From Planctomycetia bacterium (GTDB lineage: Bacteria; Planctomycetota; Planctomycetia; Pirellulales; Thermoguttaceae), in NCBI GenBank assembly GCA_030527015.1, contig JAUNBR010000009.1, forward strand, positions 1 to 64,000: a stretch of 64,000 bases of DNA. The letters are read 5' to 3'. The notes beneath the pieces are model-generated. The model was given only the letters and a program-made list of their open reading frames with translations. It made no database searches and was not told the DNA's origin. Position numbers and translations under genes: made by a program. Below are positions 15,224 to 24,802 of this stretch, piece by piece; the first letter of the stretch is position 1; each line of letters starts with the position of its first letter.

Positions 15224-16405
15224 TCACTTTTTATCAAAAAAACCCGACATTTCATCTTCCACAGGGCATTTCTCTCGGTACCATTCTTTCCGATACTCTG
15301 ATATTTCAGATTCTGCACAAGCCATCTGAAGTACCGTTCTGCAAAGAAAAATAGTGATTCGTTTCATTCCCGGTATGTTTATTTTATCGACTGTATCTTC
15401 GGGAGTATGATACGCAGGAGAAAGACCTGTCGCCATCATGGAAGCTGGAATTCCCTTTCCAACAAATACCGCATGATCACTTCTTAATAAATTACTCCAG
15501 GGAAAAATTAACTGCAGGGGTTCCGAAGAATCGTTACTCTCCTGGTACCAGTCTTTCAGTTTCGTTCCCGTACGTGTGCTAAAAATATATAGCCGTGACT
15601 GTTTATCCAGCCGACCTGTCATATCCAAATTAATCGCCAGTATCACATCTTCCAGAGGAATCGTGGGATGAGTTATCCAAAAACGAGAGCCAAGTAACCC
15701 TTTTTCCTCTCCATCAAAAAAAAGAAAGAGAATCGAATATTTAGGCGTCACAGGTAACTCTTTCAGAGCTTTCGCGACACTCAGTAAAACCGTGACACTA
15801 CTCGCATTATCATCTGCTCCAGGATAAATAATGCGCCGTGATTTTTTGGACTCCACGTCCTCTGATGCCCCACCATCTTTTTCATCTGAAACCGTTTCTG
15901 GTAAAAAATGAAAAATACTTTCACGCTTCGTTTTTATCGGCACATCTCGAAAACCCAGGTGATCATAATGCGCACAAAGAACGATATATTTTTTGGCCAG
16001 CTGAGGATCACTGCCAGGAAGAATAGCCATCACATTTTGCCCTGCTTCAGGACATGTTCGATACGTCCCTTCCGGAATATTTTGAAAAAAACCGTCCTCA
16101 TTTATCGTCGGCGTATACCCATATGACTGAAGCTCAGAGGCAAGATATTCCGCAGACTTTCGCCCAGTTTCGGTTCCGTATTCACGCCCAAGAAATTCTT
16201 TTCCACATAATTTTTCCATAATTTGTAGTATTTTTTCTTCTGAAATTCCAGAAACCGCTTTCTCGATCACCGTGGCATCCAGACCGACCGGGTATGAAAC
16301 AGAAACCTCAGAATCACTGGCCACAACAAAACAGGATTCTCCTGAAATTATAAGATTAAAAATCAGAGAAAAAATAAGTAAAAACATGATTTTCAAAAGT
16401 TTCAT
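15224..16405 (-). CDS. M28-family secreted metallopeptidase
   Basis: Zinc aminopeptidase-type enzyme, probably exported: the N-terminus MKLLKIMFLLIFSLIFNLII is a signal peptide or anchor. Two-zinc site motifs of family M28 are present: CAHYDHLG (H146), YPGADDNASS (D198/D199), FDGEEKGLLGS (E233/E234), INLDMTGR (D261) and LRSDHAVF near the C-terminus. The start is at ATG 16405, with AAGGAG about 8 nt upstream; the frame extends to 16438 but the ribosome site fits 16405. Length about 393 aa. Residues about 160-190 form a charged insert between the first two metal motifs. Confidence 0.9.
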   Translation of the reverse strand: MKLLKIMFLLIFSLIFNLIISGESCFVVASDSEVSVSYPVGLDATVIEKAVSGISEEKILQIMEKLCGKEFLGREYGTETGRKSAEYLASELQSYGYTPTINEDGFFQNIPEGTYRTCPEAGQNVMAILPGSDPQLAKKYIVLCAHYDHLGFRDVPIKTKRESIFHFLPETVSDEKDGGASEDVESKKSRRIIYPGADDNASSVTVLLSVAKALKELPVTPKYSILFLFFDGEEKGLLGSRFWITHPTIPLEDVILAINLDMTGRLDKQSRLYIFSTRTGTKLKDWYQESNDSSEPLQLIFPWSNLLRSDHAVFVGKGIPASMMATGLSPAYHTPEDTVDKINIPGMKRITIFLCRTVLQMACAESEISEYRKEWYREKCPVEDEMSGFFDKK

Positions 16406-16476
16406 CAGGCAGACTCCTTCAGATTCAGTAAACAACAAAAATAATTAAGCTTTTTATGTTTATTCCCAGCCTATAA

Positions 16477-16582
16477 TTTACAGGCATTTCCATTTAAATT
16501 TCGTTCGGCATGTGGCTAAAAGTAACCATTTTCTGAAAATACAAAAAAGCTGGAAAAGTTAAATTTTATAGAATATCATATA
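16477..16582 (+). repeat. Diverged MITE copy
   Basis: Recognisable by TTTCCATTTAAATTTCG at the left and AAATTTTATAGAATATCATA at the right. It abuts the next copy, sharing the terminal TA. Confidence 0.5.
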
Positions 16583-16686
16583 TGCCCGATACACTATAAA
16601 ATTCCGCTTCCTCGGCATTTAGCTTCGCTGAAAATGCCTGCTTTCTGAGGCGCAAAAAACAGAAATTTAATGTGGAATCAGGTATA
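16581..16686 (-). repeat. MITE copy
   Basis: Full-length reverse copy (TATGCCCGATACACTATAAA at the left, GTGGAATCAGGTATA at the right) with an intact core hairpin. Confidence 0.88.
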
Positions 16687-16810
16687 TATGGAATAAATTA
16701 TACTCTCTCAAAAAGAAAAATGTAAGGACGGACTGCACTTCTTCTGCATTTTTAGAAAAAATTTTCACATAAAAATTTCATAAAAAAAGATAGACGCTTA
16801 ATACATTTTA

Positions 16811-16915
16811 AATACCCGATAGGCTATAAAATTCTGCCTCTTCGGCATTTAGCTTCGCTGAAAATGCCTGCTTTCTGAGCCACACAAAAAAGAAATTTAA
16901 TATGGAACCAGTATA
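16811..16915 (-). repeat. MITE copy
   Basis: Full-length reverse copy (AATACCCGATAGGCTATAAA at the left, ATATGGAACCAGTATA at the right). The left TATA has mutated to AATA. Confidence 0.88.
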
Positions 16916-17250
16916 ATTTTCGTTTTCCGCATATATTTTAGTTAGTATGCCACGATAATACAAAATACCATTTCTGTAACCATATAAAACAAAAAGCGAA
17001 GGATACCTGCACAAATAAATTTACACAGGTATCCTTGAATAAATAGACATTCCACATAAAATATACTGTGATTATTTTTGTAAAGTATCATTTATATTTT
17101 CGTATGCCCGATTCCATTTAATCCATTTTGTGCTAATATTCTTTGCAGAAGAAAGAAGTACCACTCTGATTATTTCCATCACCGAATATAAAACAGCATT
17201 AAACAGAAATTAGTACACACATCTGCTATTTTTTATAGCTTTTCGAATTT
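16916..17250. other. AT-rich spacer
   Basis: No gene with coding character. A short MITE-like fragment (ATGCCCGATTCCATTTAATC) occurs near 17104 without a matching end. Confidence 0.35.
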
Positions 17251-17361
17251 TATATCCGATATACTATAAAATTCCGCTTTCCTGACATTTTTAGCGAAAA
17301 CTATAAAATATCAGAGTTTAAAACCACATAAAACAAAAATTTTAAAAGCAGAACCCGTATA
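17251..17361 (-). repeat. MITE copy, partly decayed core
   Basis: Reverse copy with left TATATCCGATATACTATAAA and right AGCAGAACCCGTATA. The central hairpin has been altered by small insertions. Confidence 0.75.
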
Positions 17362-17583
17362 TTACAGAAAAATAAAAAACCATACTTACATAATCCAAAA
17401 ATTTTATTTAATCCTAAAAATAAATCTAAAATAACCATTTCCGAAGTACGATAATATATTTTATTTCTCTGCTTTTTTGCTTTGTCTGCCAATTAAGCTC
17501 TGGTGGGAAATGTTTATAGACATACCATAAAAAACAAAAATTTAATTAAAATCAGTAAAACACTTTATTTTCCGAAAGAAATT

Positions 17584-19821
17584 ATGACAAAGAATGATCC
17601 TGTACGTTTTGTGCTCGCCATCCATAATCACCAGCCAGTGGGTAATTTTGGCTGGACGATCGAGCAGGCATACCAAGACAGTTACCTTCCGTTTTTGGAT
17701 GTTTTTTCTCAACCAAAATATGCATCTATTAAAATGTCCCTGCATAATAGTGGATGTTTAATGGACTGGCTGGAAATAAATCATCCAGAATATCTTGACC
17801 GTTTAGCGAAATTAGTGGCGGAAGAACGAGTGGAAATTCTTGGCGGCACTTATTATGAAGCTATTCTTGGAATGCTGCCTTCCCGAGACAGAATCGGCCA
17901 GATTCAGCGTTTTACGAACTGGCTTACCTCACGTCTCGGTGCGAAAATCCGTGGAATGTGGATGCCGGAACGTGTCTGGGAAGCCTCTTTTGTCCGGGAT
18001 ATCGTCTCGGCGGGAATCGAATATACGATCGTCGACGATTTTCATCTAAAAAAAGCGGGCCTGAAAGACGAACAGCTTTACGGTTACGTGGTTACAGAAG
18101 ATGATGGTGCCGTAATGGGTATTTTCCCAGGAAGTGAAAATTTCCGGTACTGGATTCCATTCCACGATCCACAAGAGAGCATTCAGTATATGCAAAAAAT
18201 TCGGCAGACGCATCCTCATGCCATTCTTGTTTTTGGTGATGACGGCGAAAAATTTGGTACTTGGCCGGAAACGCATCAGCACGTTTACGGTTACGGATGG
18301 CTGGAAAAATTTTTTGATGCACTTCTGGAAAACGCAGACGATATTCGGTGCGTTACACTCGCAGAAGCATATGATGAAGTAACACCCCTTCAAAAACTTT
18401 ACCTGCCTGACTGCAGTTACAGAGAAATGACAGAATGGTCGCTGCCCGCAGAACGCCTGACTGAATACGAAAATGCGATTCAGATTCTCCCTCAAAATGA
18501 CCCACAGTGGAATATGTTAAAAACATTCATCACGGGAGGAAACTGGCGGAATTTTAAGGTAAAATATCCTGAGACGAATGAAATGTATGCCCGAATGATG
18601 TATGTTAGTCGGCGTCTGATGAATTTAGAGAAGCGTGTAACGCAAAATGCCTGTGAAACACCCGAGGGAGAAATTTCCCGCCCTCAGTTAATGGAAATGC
18701 TGGAAGAAGCACGTGGGCACTTATATCGCGGACAGTGTAACTGCCCATACTGGCACGGTGCTTTCGGCGGTGTATACCTTCCTGTTTTAAGAGACGCCAT
18801 TTACCGTCACCTGATTACCGCAGATCTCATCCTGGATAAGATAAAACTCGCGCTGGACGGAAGCCTGCCACGGATCACAAAAGAAGTCCGAGATTTTGAT
18901 TTTGACCACCATGACGAAATTCGTATCGCGAACGACTTTCTAGTCGCGTGGATTTCCCCCCAGCGTGGTGGCACACTTTATGAACTGGACCTTTTACGGA
19001 TTCCGCATAATTTGTTGGCGACTCTTGCGCGAAGAAAGGAAGCATATCATCAAAAAATCGTTCAGTACCATAATGCTTCCCATGAAGAAGACGTCAGCAG
19101 CATTCATCAGCGCGTGGTCTTTAAACAGAAAGGACTGGAAAAATTTCTCCAGTACGATTCTTATTTAAGAAAAAGTATGACAGATCTTTTTTTCTCTCCA
19201 GGCACGACTCTTGATCGGCTTTTTTATGGAGAAATTCTCCCTCAGTCGGATTTCGCAGCAAAAGAATATACCGCCAGCGCAGAAATTCTTGATAACGCAT
19301 GTGAGGTTATTTTAAGAACATCAGGAAAAGTAATCGCACAGGACAGTACGGTTCATCCCATCCAGCTTACAAAAATCCTGACGCTTCCCGTAAATTCATG
19401 CAGTCTCCGGATACGTTATCACCTGGAAAATCTTCCTCATGATGCCGTTTTCCATTTCGGTTCTGAATTCCATTTTTCCGGACTGCCCGCAAATTGTAAA
19501 GACCGATTTTTCTATAATTATAATCCTCATGAAAAGAATCCGGAACGACACACTCTGGGGCATCTCGGAACCCGACTGGATTTAGTGGATGCCACTCAGC
19601 TGGGAATAATCGATGAATGGCTAAACCTGGATATTCACTTTCAGGTTTCTCGACCTGCGCGAATGTGGACTTATCCTGTGGAAACGGTCAGTAATTCGGA
19701 AGGAGGTTTCGAAATGGTCCATCAGTCCGTGGCCGTGGTGCCAAACTGGTTCGTGCAGGGAGACGAAAATGGAAAGTGGGAAACGGAAATCGAAATAAGT
19801 TTTCCCTCCGACACACTATAA
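17584..19821 (+). CDS. GH57 alpha-amylase / 4-alpha-glucanotransferase
   Basis: Glycoside hydrolase family 57 enzyme acting on alpha-1,4-glucans, probably cytoplasmic in glycogen or maltodextrin turnover. The N-terminal (beta/alpha)7 domain shows FVLAIHNHQPVGNFGW, GGTYYEAILGMLPSRD, GMWMPERVWE (E129, nucleophile position) and VFGDDGEKFGTWPETH (D219/D220, acid/base position). YWHGAFGGVYLPVLR and the beta-rich C-terminal half fit the DUF1925/DUF1926 domains of the Thermococcus-type glucanotransferase. The start is set at ATG 17584 (MTKNDPVRFVLAIHNH), because the preceding 27 codons are not family-like. The gene ends inside a MITE terminus that encodes its last residues (SDTL) and stop. Confidence 0.9.
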   Translation: MTKNDPVRFVLAIHNHQPVGNFGWTIEQAYQDSYLPFLDVFSQPKYASIKMSLHNSGCLMDWLEINHPEYLDRLAKLVAEERVEILGGTYYEAILGMLPSRDRIGQIQRFTNWLTSRLGAKIRGMWMPERVWEASFVRDIVSAGIEYTIVDDFHLKKAGLKDEQLYGYVVTEDDGAVMGIFPGSENFRYWIPFHDPQESIQYMQKIRQTHPHAILVFGDDGEKFGTWPETHQHVYGYGWLEKFFDALLENADDIRCVTLAEAYDEVTPLQKLYLPDCSYREMTEWSLPAERLTEYENAIQILPQNDPQWNMLKTFITGGNWRNFKVKYPETNEMYARMMYVSRRLMNLEKRVTQNACETPEGEISRPQLMEMLEEARGHLYRGQCNCPYWHGAFGGVYLPVLRDAIYRHLITADLILDKIKLALDGSLPRITKEVRDFDFDHHDEIRIANDFLVAWISPQRGGTLYELDLLRIPHNLLATLARRKEAYHQKIVQYHNASHEEDVSSIHQRVVFKQKGLEKFLQYDSYLRKSMTDLFFSPGTTLDRLFYGEILPQSDFAAKEYTASAEILDNACEVILRTSGKVIAQDSTVHPIQLTKILTLPVNSCSLRIRYHLENLPHDAVFHFGSEFHFSGLPANCKDRFFYNYNPHEKNPERHTLGHLGTRLDLVDATQLGIIDEWLNLDIHFQVSRPARMWTYPVETVSNSEGGFEMVHQSVAVVPNWFVQGDENGKWETEIEISFPSDTL

Positions 19822-19899
19822 ATTTCGTTTCCTCAGCATTCCTCCTTCTGGAAGCCTGCGGGAATAACACACAAAAGAAAACATAAAATAAAAAGTATA
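19803..19899 (-). repeat. MITE supplying the GH57 stop codon
   Basis: Reverse copy whose right-type terminus (GACACACTATAAATTTCG) overlaps the GH57 3' end. Its other end is decayed (AAAATAAAAAGTATA). Confidence 0.6.
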
Positions 19900-19929
19900 A
19901 TGTATACACAGATAAAACTGCGGTCATTT

Positions 19930-20030
19930 TATACCTGACACACTATAAATTTCGTTTCCTCAGCATTTTTCGCTGAAAATGCCTGCTTCCTGTGCCACAC
20001 AGAACGGAAATTTAAAGTGGAACCAGTATA
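19930..20030 (-). repeat. MITE copy
   Basis: Reverse copy (TATACCTGACACACTATAAA at the left, AAGTGGAACCAGTATA at the right). The core is slightly shortened. Confidence 0.85.
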
Positions 20031-20082
20031 TGCCCGATACACTAAAATTTCCGATCTTTTGTCCGCCGCCAGCAGGCATTTT
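20029..20082 (-). repeat. Truncated MITE
   Basis: Right-type half only: TATGCCCGATACACTAAAAT, then CCGCCAGCAGGCATTTT, breaking off where the next copy begins. No remainder is visible beyond that copy. Confidence 0.6.
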
Positions 20083-20187
20083 TATGCCCGATATACTATA
20101 AAATTCCGCTTCTCCGGCATTTAGCTTCGCCGAAAATGCCCGCTTTCTGAACTTTAGAAAACGAAAATTTAAAGTAGTGCCAGCATA
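20083..20187 (-). repeat. MITE copy
   Basis: Full-length reverse copy (TATGCCCGATATACTATAAA at the left, AGTAGTGCCAGCATA at the right), 16 bp past the end of the lipoprotein gene. Confidence 0.85.
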
Positions 20188-20203
20188 ATACTCGTTTTAT
20201 TTT

Positions 20204-21118
20204 TTAATTTTCGATTTTTATTTCCTCTGGCAGAGGTAATTCATATGTAGCAGTACCTGGTTTTTTTTGTAAAGATTCCTGTATTTCCGGAACATGATTC
20301 CCTATTTGTGCAGAAGGATTTATGAATACTGCCTCAGGCGTATCATTCATTTTTTCTGAAACAGGCTCTTTCGTTTCGACGTTCTTTTCTTTCTGAGCAA
20401 AATCTGATTCTGAAATTTCTTTATTATTCATAAAATTTGCTTTTTTGCAGACAGGGAACTCTTCCTCGGAAGCACTTTTATCACCAGGAAAAGGAATCGG
20501 CACATCCAGACCCGCAAGTTTACTCTGTTTATATATTTCTCCATGCTGGATCGGTCCGGCTCCCAGTATCCAGATATTTTTTGCGTTACTTTCTGCTACT
20601 AAATTACCGGACTGCCATAAAGGACGTCCTGTTTTTGCGTGATAAGCAAAAATACCCAGTTTTACCACCGCTTTTTGAGTTGAGTTTTTAGCCAGCGCGA
20701 TTTCCGGAATTACACTTATATTTACAGAAGGAACCTGAAACGGCAGGGAGGTTTCAGGCACACCCCAAAGCACATTATGCTGATCGGTTCCCACAGAACC
20801 CGCTCGTAATTCGACGATATATTCTGCTTTTTCCTTATCATTCTCCACTAAACACCCACTGCTTAAAACATGCTGACGCACTAAACTGATGAGATAATCA
20901 GAATCCGTTACCGCATCCACATATGTCGAATCAATAAAAACCGACTTTCCTGCCAAAACAGTAAAATCAGCTTGGGACACTGCCCGGTCCATGGCGTCTG
21001 AAAGAATGAGCTGTTCCGTGGCAGTCCGTGCAGTTCCAGTCGATTTTGTGGAGCCACATCCCAAAATAAAACCAAAATAGAAAAAAAACATTAATAAAAT
21101 TTGTATCTTACACCACAT
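20204..21118 (-). CDS. Putative outer-membrane lipoprotein (DUF6655-like)
   Basis: The N-terminus MWCKIQILLMFFFYFGFILG followed by CGS is a lipoprotein signal with the lipidated Cys at position 21. The mature part starts GSTKSTGTARTATEQLILSD, a segment I associate with a planctomycete lipoprotein family (DUF6655), though this is from memory. Residues about 40-195 look like a compact domain (FIDSTYVDAVTDSDYLISLV, VELRAGSVGTDQHN, LGIFAYHAKTGRPLW). The final ~90 residues are charged and probably disordered. No biochemical role can be assigned. Confidence 0.65.
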   Translation of the reverse strand: MWCKIQILLMFFFYFGFILGCGSTKSTGTARTATEQLILSDAMDRAVSQADFTVLAGKSVFIDSTYVDAVTDSDYLISLVRQHVLSSGCLVENDKEKAEYIVELRAGSVGTDQHNVLWGVPETSLPFQVPSVNISVIPEIALAKNSTQKAVVKLGIFAYHAKTGRPLWQSGNLVAESNAKNIWILGAGPIQHGEIYKQSKLAGLDVPIPFPGDKSASEEEFPVCKKANFMNNKEISESDFAQKEKNVETKEPVSEKMNDTPEAVFINPSAQIGNHVPEIQESLQKKPGTATYELPLPEEIKIEN

Positions 21119-21179
21119 GTCACAAAATTTTCATTTCCAGAAATTATAAATGCTGTTTCTTTTTGCACATCAGCCGATT

Positions 21180-21285
21180 TATACCCGATACACTATAAAT
21201 TTCCACTTCTCCGGCATTTTTGCTTCGCTGAAAATGTCTGCTTTCAGAGCCGCAAAAAACGGAAATTTAATGTGGAACCAGTATA
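21180..21285 (-). repeat. MITE copy
   Basis: Full-length reverse copy (TATACCCGATACACTATAAA at the left, AATGTGGAACCAGTATA at the right), close to consensus, in the upstream region of the lipoprotein gene. Confidence 0.92.
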
Positions 21286-21600
21286 ACATGTTTTGTCGCC
21301 ATCCAGCGTCTGCCAAAAACCATATGTACACATCTCCATATATAATATATTTCAAAAAATAAGAAAAGATTAAAAATTACTTTTTTTTGGGATTCACTTC
21401 ACATTTTATACTGCGTTTTAGACTCTTTTTTTTAAAACCTCTTAAATTACCGCTCAAAATGATATTTCATTAAAAAATCTAAAACGAAAATTTTTATGAT
21501 GCCATTTTCATTTTTTTATACTTCTTTTATACTTCATGCTGACGCACGCATTTTCAACAAAATAAGTTTCTCTGAAATTTTAGCTTATCAGATATAAAAA
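21286..21600. other. AT-rich spacer
   Basis: No open frame with coding character and no full MITE. A run of T occurs near 21381-21388. Confidence 0.35.
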
Positions 21601-21706
21601 TATACTGGTTCCACATTAAATTTCCGTTTTGTGCGGCTCTGAAAGTAGGCATTTTCAGCGCAGCAAAAATACCTGGAGAGTGGAATTTTATAGTGTATCG
21701 GGTATA
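21601..21706 (+). repeat. MITE copy
   Basis: Full-length forward copy (TATACTGGTTCCACATTAAA at the left, GTGTATCGGGTATA at the right). It touches the terminator at 21707. Confidence 0.92.
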
Positions 21707-21734
21707 AAAAAAGGCGAAATGTCAAAATTCCGCC
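21707..21734 (-). terminator. Rho-independent terminator of the DUF11 protein gene
   Basis: On the minus strand: GGCGGAAT, a 6-nt loop, ATTTCGCC, then a run of six T. The 8-bp stem includes one G-U pair. It lies about 180 bp past the stop at 21917, with a MITE-derived stretch in between and another MITE immediately beyond. Confidence 0.6.
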
Positions 21735-21736
21735 TT

Positions 21737-21903
21737 TATACTGGTTTTACTTTAAAAATTTTTCTCGGTTCATGGCTTACACCACCGGAATTAATTTATG
21801 TTCTGATTCCATTCAAAAAATCCTTTTTTTACTGCCAAAAAAGCGAGGCATTTTCAGCGAAGTAAAAATGCCGGAGAATCTAAATTACAGAGTATCGGGT
21901 ACA
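21737..21903 (+). repeat. MITE with enlarged or composite left half
   Basis: Starts TATACTGGTTTTACTTTAAA, contains a second left-like segment (TTCTGATTCCATTC) near 21799, then a good core (GAGGCATTTTCAGCGAAG) and right end AGTATCGGGTACA. It looks like one copy with an insertion, or two overlapping copies. Confidence 0.6.
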
Positions 21904-21916
21904 AAACTATCAAAAA

Positions 21917-24241
21917 TTATTGATAAAATACAGTTTTTTGTTCTAAAAGATCGATTTCTTTCGATTCACTTTTTACCTGCACGCGCACCAGATGCTTTCC
22001 TGGTTTCAGGCCTTTTGCTCTGACAAGAAAATTTCGACTTTCGCCAGGCATAAAGGTCTGCTCCGCATAAGTCAGCACTCCATTTATTGCCCGTGGTTCT
22101 GTCAGTGTAACTGGCTCTAAACCCTCTGAGAAAAAATAATAAATCTTGGCATCTTGTATGGCTTCACTTCCTACATTCGTTACTTTTAATATATATTCCC
22201 CATTTTGTGATAACATCATGGGCATATCCGGAACATCCAGCTCGATCTGCATATTCGCCAAAGAATTACACATCACCGAAACAGTCTCACTTACTGGCCT
22301 GGTATACTCAGCTTCTGCGTAAACTTTCAAAAATGCCTCGCCAACATTTTTCGGACGAAAACATGCCGTAATTATCTGTGTCTGGCCAGGGATAATTTCA
22401 CCTATTTCCCATATAACTTTTCCCTCTCTCTGGATAACGGGGAATTCCGAGGAAATAAACTCCAAATTTTCAGGAAAAACCATTTCAATTTTCGTATCAG
22501 CAGCTTTTGACGTACCCGTATTCGAAATGTATAATTTGTACTCCGATTTCATCCCGACATACTGCACAGAAACAGAGTTCATCTTTATTTTAAGTTCAGA
22601 ATGACGTACGTCTATTAATTTACTGGCAGTCTTTTCTGTACCAGAACGTGTACTTACCTTCGTCTGAAAAATCGTACGACCTGGCTGCTGTGGCACATAA
22701 CTGATCGTATGTTTTTTACTTTCGCCAGGTAACAAATTTCCAATTTTTTGTATGACTTTCGATTTATGTTCCGTATTATCATCAGAAAATACAAAAAAAT
22801 TAATATCTTCAGCGATACAATTACCCACATTTTTAATTGTCACGGTAAATGATTCTGTTTTTCCCAATAAAACACTCGATTCACCGGAAAGTTCCACTTC
22901 CAGTTTTGGCTCTTCCACAATAACAGACTTTTGTGTCGACGACTGCAGACTCCGCCATGTTACGTCCATATCAAAATGACGTTTCATTTTAGGTATAATT
23001 TTAAGGTATAAAGTTTCTTGCTGATTTACAGCGAGATTTTCAATTAACCATTCTCCCTGATTCATTTCCTGCTCTGGGAGTTTTTTCATATCAAAATTTC
23101 CCAAAGAGCCAGAAATATTTACGATTTCCACCCATGTGGGAATCTTTACACTTACAATAATATTTTCCGCTGAAATATCTCCGCTATTTTCGATTTCGAT
23201 TTCATAAAGAGCTTCGGTTCCCACCGCGATTTTTGAAGGACCTTTTGTATTTATTTCCAGTACAGGCCTTCCATACTCCATATTTTGTTCCGAAACTAAT
23301 GATATTTCTTCTTTTTTTCCTTTCTGAATATTATTCTGTGTCTCATTTTGCACAGTTTCCGGAACATCTAAATTAAATAATTCTGAACTCTCTTCAGGCT
23401 CTTCTTTATTTTTTGTTTCTTGTGTCGTTATTTCTGTCGGAGATACGAAAGCGCCGATTCTCTCTTGGCTGGATACAATTTGTGTCATATCCTCCGGAAG
23501 TGGTGGAAGTAAAGTCTCCAAAAACTCTTTCTCATTTTGATTTTCAGATAAAATTTCCACTTTTCTGTTTTTTTCTAGTACGTTCCACGTCGGAGCCAAG
23601 AGTCTTCGAGAAGGATCTCCTAAACTCTCCGTAAATACTTCCTTATTCGCTAATTTTAATTGAGGTAAACTCGCCTTATATTCTTTTTCAGTTTTATGCA
23701 CATTAAATATTTCAGGTCTCGCTTCCTCTGAAATCACTTCACTGGGAACGAGCGCGTTTTTTTCCACCGTCTCGGATACAAAAATCTCAGGTTTATCTTT
23801 TATTTTATCCTGCTCTGGCTCATCTTTCCCTTCTGAAAACAACTTTTGAGTTTTAACCTCACCATAAGAAGGTGAAATCGGCGGTACACGATTAAAATCC
23901 TCTGAATAATCCAGATTTACCTCTGAATCCACCTTTTCAGCACGACTTTCATCTTTTTCCGTATTTTTCAGATTCACTGCGGCTAAACTCTTCTCCTGTA
24001 CCACTTTTTGTGAATCAGATTTTTTCTTGAACGGAGAAGAAAACAGAGGTTTTCTTTTAACCAGTGGCTCCTGTTCACGAACTACAGGTTCTTTTTCTTT
24101 TTTTGAAAATTTTTCGTTAATTATTCCAAACAGCCCTCCGGGCGCCTTTTGCTTTTGTGCCGACTCTGCCACAGTCATATTCGGACAAATAAAACACAAA
24201 GAAAACAAAAGTATAAAAATACCACGTTTTGTAAATTTCAT
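21917..24241 (-). CDS. Secreted protein with DUF11/CARDB-type Ig-like repeats
   Basis: A 774-aa exported protein with N-terminal signal peptide MKFTKRGIFILLFSLCFICP. Residues about 30-340 are highly charged (Lys/Glu) and probably disordered. The remaining ~430 residues hold about four beta-sandwich repeats of the DUF11/CARDB type: KIAVGTEALYEIEIENSGD, LLGKTESFTVTIKNVGNC, YVGMKSEYKLYISNTGTS and MLSQNGEYILKVTNVGSE. Each is followed by a PGE- or PGQ-type turn (LLPGESKKHTISY, IIPGQTQIITACF, FMPGESRNFLV). Such proteins are cell-surface or envelope structural proteins in planctomycetes; a specific role is not known. Confidence 0.8.
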   Translation of the reverse strand: MKFTKRGIFILLFSLCFICPNMTVAESAQKQKAPGGLFGIINEKFSKKEKEPVVREQEPLVKRKPLFSSPFKKKSDSQKVVQEKSLAAVNLKNTEKDESRAEKVDSEVNLDYSEDFNRVPPISPSYGEVKTQKLFSEGKDEPEQDKIKDKPEIFVSETVEKNALVPSEVISEEARPEIFNVHKTEKEYKASLPQLKLANKEVFTESLGDPSRRLLAPTWNVLEKNRKVEILSENQNEKEFLETLLPPLPEDMTQIVSSQERIGAFVSPTEITTQETKNKEEPEESSELFNLDVPETVQNETQNNIQKGKKEEISLVSEQNMEYGRPVLEINTKGPSKIAVGTEALYEIEIENSGDISAENIIVSVKIPTWVEIVNISGSLGNFDMKKLPEQEMNQGEWLIENLAVNQQETLYLKIIPKMKRHFDMDVTWRSLQSSTQKSVIVEEPKLEVELSGESSVLLGKTESFTVTIKNVGNCIAEDINFFVFSDDNTEHKSKVIQKIGNLLPGESKKHTISYVPQQPGRTIFQTKVSTRSGTEKTASKLIDVRHSELKIKMNSVSVQYVGMKSEYKLYISNTGTSKAADTKIEMVFPENLEFISSEFPVIQREGKVIWEIGEIIPGQTQIITACFRPKNVGEAFLKVYAEAEYTRPVSETVSVMCNSLANMQIELDVPDMPMMLSQNGEYILKVTNVGSEAIQDAKIYYFFSEGLEPVTLTEPRAINGVLTYAEQTFMPGESRNFLVRAKGLKPGKHLVRVQVKSESKEIDLLEQKTVFYQ

Positions 24242-24639
24242 GGAACCATTCGCCTCTTTACCTGTTTTCCATTAACTTCATAAACCCCTAATTTTTACAT
24301 ACTAAAAACGGGAATCCAGTCCTCTTTTTAATTTTCGGATGAAAGTGGAAGTAAATTAAGGTAAAATAAAATGATTTTTTGTTTTTTTTGTATTTTAAAG
24401 ATTATATGGAATATTTTGGAATATTTTAAATCAAAAAATATAAAATTTAAGACAAAATCCTTTTGTAATTTCAATTTTTACATTTTTAAAATCATGGCTT
24501 CCATAAAAAATATGTCTTCAAAACAATAAATATACCTATTATCTCTCAGAATTTTTGTTTTACGTTCTTAAATATAATTTATACCACACATAAGATTTAG
24601 AAGCAAAAAACGCATACCGTAAAAAAGAGCTTTAAAAAG
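24242..24639. other. AT-rich spacer
   Basis: Very AT-rich spacer between the DUF11 gene and the giant gene; no coding frame or full MITE seen. Confidence 0.35.
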
Positions 24640-24770
24640 AAAAAAAGACCGTTTTATACCTGATGCACTATAAATTTCCATTTCACTGACATTTTAGCTT
24701 CACTGAAAATGCCGGCTTTCAGAACCGCACAAAACGGAAATTTAAAGTAAAAACAGTATATATAACGGCC
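24640..24770 (-). terminator. Giant-gene terminator with a MITE in its loop
   Basis: On the minus strand, GGCCGTT (24770-24764) pairs with AACGGTC (24653-24647, one G-U), followed by about seven T (24646-24640). The MITE 24655-24760 occupies the loop. Without it this would be an ordinary intrinsic terminator 33 bp past the stop at 24803. Confidence 0.6.
24655..24760 (-). repeat. MITE copy inside a terminator loop
   Basis: Full-length reverse copy (TATACCTGATGCACTATAAA at the left, AGTAAAAACAGTATA at the right) lying between the two arms of the giant gene's terminator. Confidence 0.88.
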
Positions 24771-24802
24771 TTTTCTCTCAAAATTTAGAAATGACGCTCC
24801 AT

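Noticed and set aside
21629-22023. Small plus-strand frames around 21.6-22.0 kb
   Set aside because: They run through MITE sequence and the antisense of the DUF11 gene end.
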